The notes: generated by a model from the sequence alone, not told the origin. 6,551 nt of DNA from an uncultured Acetatifactor sp. (GCA_947644185.1 CANRZC010000132.1:1-6551), one strand, 5' to 3'; shown: positions 1-6,506, counted from the stretch's first letter. Numbers and translations: made by a program.

Positions 1-84
1 ATCGTATGAACCATTTTTGAAATTATCTTCGGTAAGTTTAAAAACTTCCTTCTCGTCAAACTTTACCCGCGTGTTTTCATCCAT
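1..84 (-). CDS. Partial 5' end of an unidentified gene downstream of dnaG
   Basis: An ATG at 82-84 opens a frame that stays open for 28 codons to the window edge. The peptide starts MDENTRVKFDEKEVFKL and is acidic and lysine-rich, with no recognisable motif. A purine-rich AAGGATGG lies about 10 bases upstream, which is a rather weak and distant ribosome site. It follows dnaG by 67 bp on the same strand, so co-transcription is likely. In many Firmicutes the gene after dnaG is rpoD, but these residues do not resemble the usual sigma-70 N terminus (the LxELGKKKG/LTYEEI type of region 1.1). I therefore do not name it. It could be a small unrelated ORF before rpoD or an atypical N terminus. Confidence 0.5.
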   Translation of the reverse strand, partial: MDENTRVKFDEKEVFKLTEDNFKNGSYD

Positions 85-151
85 TGTAATAGTTCCATCC
101 TTCCTGGGGAAGTTCTTTCCCTTTTTGTTTAAAGTTACCAATATCTTTACC

Positions 152-1924
152 CTAATCTAAGGAAATATGCGTTCCAGCCAGCTCTTCCAGCGCTTTCTTG
201 CCTTCAACTGCCCGTGCCAGAGCGCTTACCTCCGCCCCCAAATGGGAGAGATGATATTGATAGCTATTCTTTTTCACAGCAAGCAGAATTTCATGGAAAG
301 CCTTCTCTCGCTCCTGTAGCTTATCAAACTGAGGTAAAAGTGCAGAAAACAGCGCCGCAGCCTCTCTCTGATCCTCTCCATCCTCAAACATACTGATAAT
401 CCCTGCCGGGTTCCCCTGTCCTCGCTCCAGCTCCGAGAAGAGACGTTCTGCCACCTTGCGATAGAGCTCTACTGTAAAGTCCTCTGGGGAGATATACTTT
501 TTGATTTTTTCATATAGCTGTGGCTCATTGGAAAGCCATGTAATCAAAAGTCGCTGAGACTGCTTTGCAGACCCTTCTGGGTCTTTCTTTTGTTGTATTC
601 CTGATTTTGGGCGTTCCAGAGGCTTTGCCACCCCTGTGCTGGCTGCGTAACGGGTCACTAGCCTGCGCAGATTTTCAATTCCAATAAAATATTTCTCAGC
701 CACTGCCTGGAGATAATTGTCCCGCTCCACCTCCTCGGAAAATTCACATAGCTTCTTCGCAATCTCCCTGTGAAATTTTGTCTTTTCCTCCGGATCCTCC
801 ATGTTGAACTGTGTCTGTAGAATCCGGACTTCGAAAAAGAAGCTATTCTCCGCTTGCCGAATTCGCTCCTCAAAGCTATCCTTCCCCAGACTCTTCATGA
901 ATTCGTCTGGGTCCTTGTAGGGCTGCATATTAATAACCTTGCCTGTCAGTCCAGCCTCCCGCAAGATGCCAATGGCCCGCAGTGCTGCTTTTACCCCGGC
1001 GCCGTCGCTGTCGTAGGCTAACAATACCGTATCTGTATAGCGCCTCAGCAAAACAGCCTGCTCTGCTGTAAAAGCTGTCCCCAGAGAAGCCACTGCCTGG
1101 GTGAATCCTGCCTGATGCATGGAGATCACATCCATATAGCCCTCACAAAGGATAATGTTGCCGCTCCTGGCCCTTCTGGCGTAATTTAATCCATATAGAT
1201 TTCGTCTCTTGTCAAATACTGGGGTCTCCGGTGAGTTTAGGTACTTTGGCTCCCCCTCCCCCATCACCCGGCCACCAAAGCCGATGACCCGGTTATTGAT
1301 ATCCTGAATCGGAAACATCACCCGATTCCAGAACTGACTGTTCAGCCCATACTTCTCAGAATGGGTGGCCAATCCCGCCTCCTGTATCAGTTTGTCTTCA
1401 AACCCCTTCTCGCGCAGATACTGCACCAGATTCCCAGCATTCTTCCCCGCATAGCCCAGTCCAAATTTGTGCATGGTCTCATCGGAGAGCTCTCTTTTTC
1501 TCAAATATTGATACCCAATTTCTCCATGAGGGTTGCGCAACTGATAATAGAAGAACTTTGCCGCCACCTTATTGACCTCTAAAAGTCTGGCACGCCTGTT
1601 CTCTCGGCTCCTTGCCTCCGGCGAGTCATCCTCCTGGGGAAGCGCTACCCCAGCCCGCTCTGCCAGCATCCTTATGGCCTCTGGAAAGGTATAGTTTTCA
1701 TAGTTCATCACAAAGGTATACACATTGCCTCCTGCCCCACAGCCGAAGCAGTGGTACACCTGCATATCCCCATTTACAGAAAAGGAGGGAGACTTCTCAT
1801 TGTGAAAAGGGCAGAGTCCCCAATAGCGTCCTCCCCTCTTTTGCATCCTCACATACCCTGAGACTACCTCCACAATATCGTTCCTGGTCCTGACCTCCTC
1901 CACAATTTCATCCGAGTAGTACAT
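152..1924 (-). CDS. dnaG: DNA primase DnaG
   Basis: DNA primase makes the short RNA primers used for lagging-strand and restart synthesis, working with the replicative helicase. The 590-residue length is normal for a bacterial DnaG. The N-terminal zinc-binding domain is complete: C38 and H41 in LCPFHNEKSPSF, then C59 and C62 in YHCFGCGAGG. The catalytic core follows, with FWNRVMFPI and IGFGGR near 198-219 and the basic KRRNLYGL stretch near 239. The TOPRIM metal residues are present: E261 and D265 in CEGYMDV, D305 and D307 in AYDSDGAG, and the KDPDEF motif near 337-342. A less conserved C-terminal helicase-interaction region follows from about residue 455. The start is supported by AGGAGG (1930-1935) five bases before the ATG. 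It lies 34 bp after dgt, consistent with one transcript. No truncation or missing key residue is seen. Confidence 0.97.
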   Translation of the reverse strand: MYYSDEIVEEVRTRNDIVEVVSGYVRMQKRGGRYWGLCPFHNEKSPSFSVNGDMQVYHCFGCGAGGNVYTFVMNYENYTFPEAIRMLAERAGVALPQEDDSPEARSRENRRARLLEVNKVAAKFFYYQLRNPHGEIGYQYLRKRELSDETMHKFGLGYAGKNAGNLVQYLREKGFEDKLIQEAGLATHSEKYGLNSQFWNRVMFPIQDINNRVIGFGGRVMGEGEPKYLNSPETPVFDKRRNLYGLNYARRARSGNIILCEGYMDVISMHQAGFTQAVASLGTAFTAEQAVLLRRYTDTVLLAYDSDGAGVKAALRAIGILREAGLTGKVINMQPYKDPDEFMKSLGKDSFEERIRQAENSFFFEVRILQTQFNMEDPEEKTKFHREIAKKLCEFSEEVERDNYLQAVAEKYFIGIENLRRLVTRYAASTGVAKPLERPKSGIQQKKDPEGSAKQSQRLLITWLSNEPQLYEKIKKYISPEDFTVELYRKVAERLFSELERGQGNPAGIISMFEDGEDQREAAALFSALLPQFDKLQEREKAFHEILLAVKKNSYQYHLSHLGAEVSALARAVEGKKALEELAGTHISLD

Positions 1925-1929
1925 TTACA

Positions 1930-1935
1930 CCTCCT
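1930..1935 (-). promoter_or_regulatory. Ribosome binding site of dnaG
   Basis: A perfect AGGAGG lies five bases upstream of the dnaG ATG at 1922-1924. It fixes the start and makes translation look efficient within the dgt-dnaG transcript. Confidence 0.85.
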
Positions 1936-1958
1936 GCCTTCCTTCGGAGCAAAACAGA

Positions 1959-2963
1959 TCAGCCCATCCATGACTTTGGTATGTATATGTCATCGTAAAT
2001 TGCTATGGCGAAACGATCCGTCATGGCTCCCACATAATCGCACACCACCTGTTCTCTTGGCTCCCCCTGATCCAACAGATTTAAAAATTCCTTGGGCAGG
2101 CTGTCTATATGGTGCATAAAATTCAGATAAAGTGTCTCCATAAGCCGTTCCGCTTTGGATTCCTCGCTCTTCGCCATAGGATTCTCGTAGACATTTTCAA
2201 ACATAAACGCTCGCATCTGAGTCATGGCTTTATGGGTTTCCTCTGACATCAGAATATCATTCTTCCCCATGCTGGTATTTACAATATCATGTATGAAATG
2301 GTCAAAGCGGTTGCTGGGTGTACTACCGATGACATCCTGGATCTCCTTTGGCACATCGCTTTCCTTCAGTATGCCAGCTCTCACCGCATCATCCATATCG
2401 TGATGGATGTAAGCAATCTTGTCTGATAGGCGCACAATCTTTCCCTCCAGCGTATGGGGCGTGCCGCTGGTCTGATGATGCAGGATGCCGTCTCGAACCT
2501 CGTAAGTCAGATTTAGTCCCTGGCCTTTCTTCTCCAGCCGATCCACTGTCCTGACACTCTGGATATTGTGCTCAAAGCCCAGGGGACATATCCTGTTCAG
2601 AGCACGCTCTCCTGCATGCCCGAAAGGTGTATGGCCCAGATCATGCCCCAGTGCAATGGCCTCCACCAACTCTTCGTTAAGCCTCAGCGCCTTTGCTATG
2701 GTACGGGCATTTTGGGACACCTCCAGCGTGTGGGTCAGCCTTGTGCGGTAATGATCCCCTTCTGGGGACAGAAATACCTGGGTTTTATCCTTCAGTCTGC
2801 GGAATGCCTTGCAATGGATAATTCGGTCCCTGTCCCGCTGAAACACAGGCCTGACATCGCATTGCGGCTCACTTTTAAGTCTGCCCTTGGACTCTGTACT
2901 GTAGGATGCATAAGGGCTTAAATATTGCTTCTCCCACTGTTCCAGATTTTCTCTAATTGTCAT
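1959..2963 (-). CDS. dgt: Deoxyguanosinetriphosphate triphosphohydrolase-like HD-domain protein
   Basis: The family cleaves dNTPs to deoxynucleoside plus tripolyphosphate and so trims cytosolic dNTP pools. Numbering from the ATG at 2961-2963 (334 residues), the conserved N-terminal block MTIRENLEQW...LSPYAS is followed by RRLKDKTQVF near 55-64. The HD-domain metal ligands are present: H78 in RLTHTLEV, H107 and D108 in GHDLGHTPFGH, and D181 in LSDKIAYIHHD. Length and motif order fit the shorter, Firmicutes-type branch rather than the longer E. coli Dgt, so exact substrate preference is not certain. An in-frame GTG at 2997-2999 would add 12 residues (MPGCVWDGGGFG). That GTG has its own GGAG seven bases upstream, but the extension is not like the family, and GGTGG lies seven bases before the chosen ATG. 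It is followed 34 bp later by dnaG. Confidence 0.93.
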   Translation of the reverse strand: MTIRENLEQWEKQYLSPYASYSTESKGRLKSEPQCDVRPVFQRDRDRIIHCKAFRRLKDKTQVFLSPEGDHYRTRLTHTLEVSQNARTIAKALRLNEELVEAIALGHDLGHTPFGHAGERALNRICPLGFEHNIQSVRTVDRLEKKGQGLNLTYEVRDGILHHQTSGTPHTLEGKIVRLSDKIAYIHHDMDDAVRAGILKESDVPKEIQDVIGSTPSNRFDHFIHDIVNTSMGKNDILMSEETHKAMTQMRAFMFENVYENPMAKSEESKAERLMETLYLNFMHHIDSLPKEFLNLLDQGEPREQVVCDYVGAMTDRFAIAIYDDIYIPKSWMG

Positions 2964-3046
2964 GCCAAATCCACCCCCATCCCACACACAACCTGGCACA
3001 CCTTTTCTCCCATAAGCTACTGACGCTTTTGACCCTTTTGCCTTTA

Positions 3047-3075
3047 CCTATATTATTCTGCGTCCGCAGTCAAAA
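3047..3075 (-). promoter_or_regulatory. Possible promoter for dgt-dnaG with a palindromic spacer
   Basis: On the minus strand TTGACT (3068-3073, five of six matches to the -35 consensus) precedes TATAGG (3047-3052). The spacer is only 15 bases; reading the -35 as TTTTGA (3070-3075) gives 17 bases but a poorer match. The element sits in the 145-bp gap between the hydrolase stop and the dgt start, where a separate promoter for the housekeeping pair would be expected. Between the two boxes is the perfect palindrome CTGCG-GA-CGCAG (3058-3069), which could be an operator or chance. This is a reading by eye only. Confidence 0.35.
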
Positions 3076-3108
3076 TCCTTTTTTCTCTCTTTTCAGACTG
3101 ATTTTTAA

Positions 3109-3996
3109 TTAGCGGCACACATCGAAAATGAATTCTGCGTTTTTATCCATGGCTGCTCTGGCTGCCTTGATGGGAGACATCTGAAACACATGCCACATAC
3201 CTGGATAGATATCCAGCTTCACTGGTACATTCTTCTCCACAAAAAGCCGGTGAAGCCGCAGGGCATCACTTAAAAGGATCTCATTTTCTCCCACCTGAAT
3301 ATAGGTGGAGGGAAATCCTTCGAACTCTCCAAAAAGCGGAGAAATCAGCGGATCAGTCAAGTCCTGTCCATCCGCATAGGCATGTACCATCCTGTCAATA
3401 TAAGCGCAGTTCAGCACTGGATCTGCCTCCGCCTTTGTCTGGAAAGACTTACCCCCAGAGGTTAGATCTGTCCAAGGTGACATAAGCACCAGTCCTCTGG
3501 GCAACAGTCTCTTTTCCTGCTTCAGTTTCAAGGTCAATGCCAGCGCCATATTGCCTCCCGCAGAATCCCCTGTTACAATCACATCTCGGGCGCCATACCC
3601 TAAAAGCATCAAATAGTTCCACGCTTTCATGGCGTCCTCCAAGGCAGCCGGATAAGGATGCTCTGGGGCAAGGCGATAATCAAAGCACAGCACATCCATG
3701 GAGGTGGACTCTGCAAGCTTGGATGTCAGTGTCCTGGCATACAGACTGCTGCCCGTAGAATATCCGCCCCCATGGCAATGTAAAAGCACATACTTCTTCA
3801 TATGGGCCCGGTTGACGCTGACCCACTCCCCATACATGCCATCTATGTCCACGCTCCGATATTCTATGGCCTTGGTATTGCTCAAAATAGTTCCTATGTG
3901 ATCTTGAGATTGCCTATGCTTTTCAATATCTGTATTCTCCACCATGCCATGGACACGCCTGATCAGGTTCATCAACCCCTGGCGCCTTTTGTCCAT
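3109..3996 (-). CDS. Alpha/beta hydrolase, HSL (hormone-sensitive lipase-like) family esterase
   Basis: Numbering from the ATG at 3994-3996 gives 295 residues, the usual size of this family. The oxyanion-hole motif HGGG is at 75-78 in LLHCHGGGYS. The nucleophile elbow GDSAGG puts the catalytic serine at S145. The conserved FDYRLAPEHPYPAALED block lies at 105-121. The catalytic histidine is H269 in YPGMWHVFQ. The acid position falls in GENEILLSD, where E239 appears to replace the more usual Asp. No signal peptide is seen, so it is probably cytosolic. The family hydrolyses carboxylic esters; the substrate here is unknown. The start is chosen because GAGGAGG (4005-4011) lies eight bases upstream and family similarity begins close to this point. 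An in-frame ATG at 4174-4176 would add 60 lysine/glutamate-rich residues encoded by a polypurine tract. It is the last gene of the acyltransferase/membrane protein/hydrolase cassette. Confidence 0.88.
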   Translation of the reverse strand: MDKRRQGLMNLIRRVHGMVENTDIEKHRQSQDHIGTILSNTKAIEYRSVDIDGMYGEWVSVNRAHMKKYVLLHCHGGGYSTGSSLYARTLTSKLAESTSMDVLCFDYRLAPEHPYPAALEDAMKAWNYLMLLGYGARDVIVTGDSAGGNMALALTLKLKQEKRLLPRGLVLMSPWTDLTSGGKSFQTKAEADPVLNCAYIDRMVHAYADGQDLTDPLISPLFGEFEGFPSTYIQVGENEILLSDALRLHRLFVEKNVPVKLDIYPGMWHVFQMSPIKAARAAMDKNAEFIFDVCR

Positions 3997-4004
3997 GCCA
4001 TCTG

Positions 4005-4011
4005 CCTCCTC
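4005..4011 (-). promoter_or_regulatory. Strong ribosome binding site deciding the hydrolase start
   Basis: GAGGAGG eight bases before the ATG at 3994-3996 supports initiation there rather than at 4174-4176, which has only a GGGG four bases upstream. The surrounding sequence is generally purine-rich, so a chance match is easier than usual. Confidence 0.6.
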
Positions 4012-4230
4012 AATTTCCTTGGCTGTCTCAATCCCTGCCACTGTCTCGGTTTCTTTTTCTGCTTCTTTCCCCATTTCTGTCATTTTCTCTGTTTTTATTT
4101 TCTTCGCACCCCTTACTATTCTCTCTGCCCTTTTTCCTATCCCCACTCTTATTTCTTTTTCTGCTTTTGTGTCCATTTTACCCCTGCCTCTATTTCCATC
4201 CTTACTTTCCGCTTTTCCCTGTCTGCCATT
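4012..4230 (-). repeat. Polypurine low-complexity tract upstream of the hydrolase
   Basis: By hand count, 4021-4230 is about 82% purine on the minus strand (37 pyrimidines in 210). It lies between the stop of the membrane protein gene and the preferred hydrolase start. It contains a 15-base direct repeat AAGCAGAAAAAGAAA (4152-4166 and 4050-4064) 102 bp apart. The spacing keeps the repeat in the hydrolase frame, so the theoretical peptide carries AEKE twice, 34 residues apart. The hydrolase frame is open through it from about 4235, giving a K/E/R/G/A/T-rich peptide. It may be a spacer or leader that happens to be open because purine-only codons contain few stops, or a real charged N-terminal extension. 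Confidence 0.7.
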
Positions 4231-4248
4231 TTGCTGTCACGGGCCTGT

Positions 4249-4965
4249 TTAAAAATGCAATCTGCGCCTCACCTCGTTCCGAAGTCTCCTGCGAGAGAGC
4301 ATGGTTATCACAGCAATGTCCAATATGGTACAAATCGTCAGCACCACTGCAGACCAGGTTAAAAATATCCGTGCCTCCAGATACCGCCTGATCAGCATCT
4401 CCAGGCCTATACACAGGAGCCCCACTGCAGTAAACAGATAAAGTGCTACTGTCAGAAAAGAACGGGGCAGCTTACGGATGCACAATGTCACTATCTCCGC
4501 CATCACTGTCACCAGTACCGTAATCGGCAAGCCAAGCCCCAGGAACCACTCATCGCTGCCAGCCAGAAATGTAAGCATATACAGATAAAGTGCCACTGCT
4601 CCACCGTCCAGCAGCAGGGAAGCATAGATTGGTTGCTTCGTATAGATTACCAAAGGTATCATAAATACCCATAAAATCACACAGGCCCCAATGACTGCCA
4701 GGGACCAGGGCACACTTTGAAACACCAGCAGATTCAGAATACCGCAAGTCGCCACAGAAGCCAGTATTACCATGGTAAGCAATAGCCCTAAGTCTTTTCG
4801 GTTCACTGTCTCAACCTGCCCCTTTTCCTTCGGGAAAGCAGAAAGACTGTCAGCCTGCCTTTCCTGCTTTATCTGTTCTCTTGGATTGAACACTGGCGTA
4901 TTGCACAATGGACATTCCCTAGCACTCTGTTCCAATTCCACACCACAATTCACACAATATGACAT
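4249..4965 (-). CDS. Zinc-ribbon protein with about six transmembrane segments (DUF6320-like)
   Basis: Numbering from the GTG at 4969-4971 (240 residues), the N terminus carries a zinc ribbon: C6 and C9 in YCVNCG, then C20 and C23 in CPLCNTPVF. A polar linker (about 27-59, KQERQ and FPKEKGQ) leads to about six hydrophobic spans near 62-84, 88-110, 115-136, 144-165, 172-190 and 203-225. The C terminus is strongly basic (SRRRLRNEVRRRLHF), which by the positive-inside rule suggests a cytoplasmic tail and, with six spans, a cytoplasmic zinc ribbon. I recall proteins of this build as DUF6320, often beside AATase-like and alpha/beta hydrolase genes; this is memory, not a search. The function is unknown. 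The ATG at 4963-4965 is preferred, since AGGGGG lies five bases upstream. It starts about 60 bp after the acyltransferase stop, so co-transcription is likely. Confidence 0.82.
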   Translation of the reverse strand: MSYCVNCGVELEQSARECPLCNTPVFNPREQIKQERQADSLSAFPKEKGQVETVNRKDLGLLLTMVILASVATCGILNLLVFQSVPWSLAVIGACVILWVFMIPLVIYTKQPIYASLLLDGGAVALYLYMLTFLAGSDEWFLGLGLPITVLVTVMAEIVTLCIRKLPRSFLTVALYLFTAVGLLCIGLEMLIRRYLEARIFLTWSAVVLTICTILDIAVITMLSRRRLRNEVRRRLHF

Positions 4966-5026
4966 ATCCACCCCCTGGCGCTTCCACGCGCTTCCTTTCT
5001 CCCTCTCTGCAGGCTAGAAAATCTTT

Positions 5027-6352
5027 TCATACTTGGGTGCGATTGCTCTCAATCCTCACATGAATGCCATCCCGCACCAAACGTCTGAAAAAATGCCGCT
5101 CCACATCCGTCTCCACAATACTACTGGCAAAGTTAATGGTCAGAATATCCTCAAAGCTAATAATAGCACAGTTGGTTCTCCGGGAAAAAGGCTGTCCCAT
5201 ATAAATATCAAATCTCTCAATATGGCTCTTCATTCCCTCTGGTACCTTCAGCATGCCCATATTGGTCAATCCCGCAGATGAATTCCGATCCTGCACCTTT
5301 GTATAAAACATCCGCACCACAAAATCCTTGATAAACAGCGGTACCACTCGAATAAATGGGTTCCGCTGGGTAGCTGCGTTGGTGGTAATGTCCCCTCGAA
5401 GCATTTTCTCATTGAGATAGTATCTCATATAATTGCGCACTTGAATCACAATTTCCTCAAAAGTATACTCTCCCAACCGGGGATCCACCCCTGGAAAAAT
5501 CATAGTAATAAAATTCCGAAGCGTGATAGAAGGGAAAAAACGGCGCAAATTCACAGGCATTGCAATTTTCACAGGCCGCAAGTGCACCCGATGATCCTCC
5601 TCCTGCTTTGTGAGCAGCGCCTGGAGAAGCACCGCATTCAGATACTCTGTGATAGTCGCCCCGTATCGCTTTGCAGCTGCCATGACCTCTGACACAGACA
5701 TGATGCCATCTACAATGTTCAGCGTATAAAAAGGTTCTGCAGTACCTCTCACCCGGTAAGATTTCTCTTCTACCCTAGGGGGACATACTTTTGCATTGGC
5801 ATAGCGCATATAGGCATCTTCCAATTCGCCTTCCTGGGGCGTGCCGTGGATATCCAATACGAACCCGCCATTGTCAATCCCCTCTACGCCCAGCAATCGC
5901 AGGTAAGTTGCTGTCAGAGTCATCAGGACACACATACCACCTGTTCCATCCCCCAAGCTGTGGTGGGCTTCCAGCGCAATTCTGTTGCGGAAATAATACA
6001 CTCGAATCAAATATCGGTTGTTGGCTTTAAAATACATCGGTTGACAGGGATTCCGTACATCCTTCTGTACAAAAGGCCCTGGCCGATCGTTGGGCTCCAG
6101 ATAACGCCAAAACAGGCCCTTGCGGATAGCTGCCTTGTAGGTGGGAAACCTGGGAAGTGTCATGTCGAGAGCCTGTTGCAGGACATCTGGCTGTATCTCC
6201 TCCTTCAGCACCACAGAAAGTCTGTACACTGAAGAAAAATCCCTTCTCTGCAGCGTAGGGTACACAATAGCAGACAGATCCAGTTGATACCAGTCCCTGC
6301 GGTGCCCATGTTTCCCTTTCTCAGCAATGACTTCTTTCTCTCTCTTTTTCAT
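5027..6352 (-). CDS. Alcohol acetyltransferase/condensation-domain-like acyltransferase
   Basis: This 441-residue protein carries EAHHSLGDGTGG, a clear HHxxxDG catalytic motif (H130, H131, D135, G136). It defines the CoA-dependent acyltransferase superfamily that includes alcohol acetyltransferases, NRPS condensation domains, PapA and wax ester synthases. In this fold the second His acts as general base, moving an acyl group from a thioester to an alcohol or amine. The N-terminal half (about 20-150) and the C-terminal half (about 205-430, with KIAMPVNLRRFF near 262-273 and SFEDILTINFASS near 399-411) match the two-lobed fold. The first 20 residues are very basic (MKKREKEVIAEKGKHGHRR) with no signal peptide. 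It is a single domain with no adenylation or carrier partner nearby, which argues against an NRPS. AAAGG lies seven bases before the ATG. It is the first gene of the cassette; acceptor and donor are unknown. Confidence 0.82.
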   Translation of the reverse strand: MKKREKEVIAEKGKHGHRRDWYQLDLSAIVYPTLQRRDFSSVYRLSVVLKEEIQPDVLQQALDMTLPRFPTYKAAIRKGLFWRYLEPNDRPGPFVQKDVRNPCQPMYFKANNRYLIRVYYFRNRIALEAHHSLGDGTGGMCVLMTLTATYLRLLGVEGIDNGGFVLDIHGTPQEGELEDAYMRYANAKVCPPRVEEKSYRVRGTAEPFYTLNIVDGIMSVSEVMAAAKRYGATITEYLNAVLLQALLTKQEEDHRVHLRPVKIAMPVNLRRFFPSITLRNFITMIFPGVDPRLGEYTFEEIVIQVRNYMRYYLNEKMLRGDITTNAATQRNPFIRVVPLFIKDFVVRMFYTKVQDRNSSAGLTNMGMLKVPEGMKSHIERFDIYMGQPFSRRTNCAIISFEDILTINFASSIVETDVERHFFRRLVRDGIHVRIESNRTQV

Positions 6353-6404
6353 TCAAATACCTTTCTTTCAGCAAGGCTATTCTCGTCTAGCATCCCTTTT
6401 TTAG

Positions 6405-6431
6405 AAAAATAAAAAGCGCAAAGTATTTCGC
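6405..6431 (-). terminator. Likely intrinsic terminator after the tRNA-Leu
   Basis: On the minus strand GCGAAA-TAC-TTTGCGC forms a six-pair stem with one bulged G and a three-base loop (6416-6431). TTTTTATTTTT (6405-6415) follows directly. This is the shape of a rho-independent terminator and would end the tRNA transcript before the acyltransferase gene. The stem is short, so read-through into the cassette remains possible. Confidence 0.55.
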
Positions 6432-6474
6432 ATCCACACTTCACGCCCACTCCCATAATATCTCGATATACATT

Positions 6475-6506
6475 GAAAGGTACTTGACATTTATCAAGTA
6501 CCTTTC
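6475..6506 (-). repeat. Perfect 13-bp inverted repeat next to the tRNA 3' end
   Basis: GAAAGGTACTTGA (6475-6487) and its exact reverse complement (6494-6506) are separated by six bases. The hairpin begins seven bases after the tRNA discriminator base. Neither strand has a T-run after it, so it is not a standard intrinsic terminator. It could protect the 3' end of the tRNA precursor, be a dispersed palindromic repeat, or mark an old recombination site. Confidence 0.75.

Noticed and set aside
107..121. Small hairpin GGGAA-AGAAC-TTCCC after dnaG as a terminator
   Set aside because: The stem is only five pairs with no T-run following on the minus strand, and the next gene starts 23 bases later, so read-through is more likely.
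2568..2921. A 117-residue plus-strand frame antisense to dgt
   Set aside because: It lies opposite the conserved HD domain and has no motif or family resemblance.
3065..3108. Plus-strand hairpin CAGTC...GACTG followed by ATTTTT as a terminator
   Set aside because: The five-pair stem would enclose a loop of over 20 bases, and no plus-strand gene leads into it.
3802..4362. A 186-residue plus-strand frame with runs of Cys, Phe and Leu that looks membrane-like
   Set aside because: It is the complement of the polypurine tract and of the 5' part of the hydrolase gene. Its hydrophobicity comes from pyrimidine-rich codons. It has no ribosome site of note and overlaps well-supported minus-strand genes.
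4978..4995. Tandem GGAAGCGC copies 10 bp apart upstream of the membrane protein gene
   Set aside because: Two 8-base copies are too short to call a regulatory repeat; noted only as possible RNA structure near the ribosome site.
5027..6352. Reading the acyltransferase as part of a nonribosomal peptide synthetase
   Set aside because: Only a single HHxxxDG domain protein is present, with no adenylation, carrier or thioesterase module in the window.
6353..6404. A sigma-70 promoter for the acyltransferase in the gap after the terminator
   Set aside because: No -35/-10 pair with acceptable match and spacing could be found by eye. A promoter may exist but cannot be supported.
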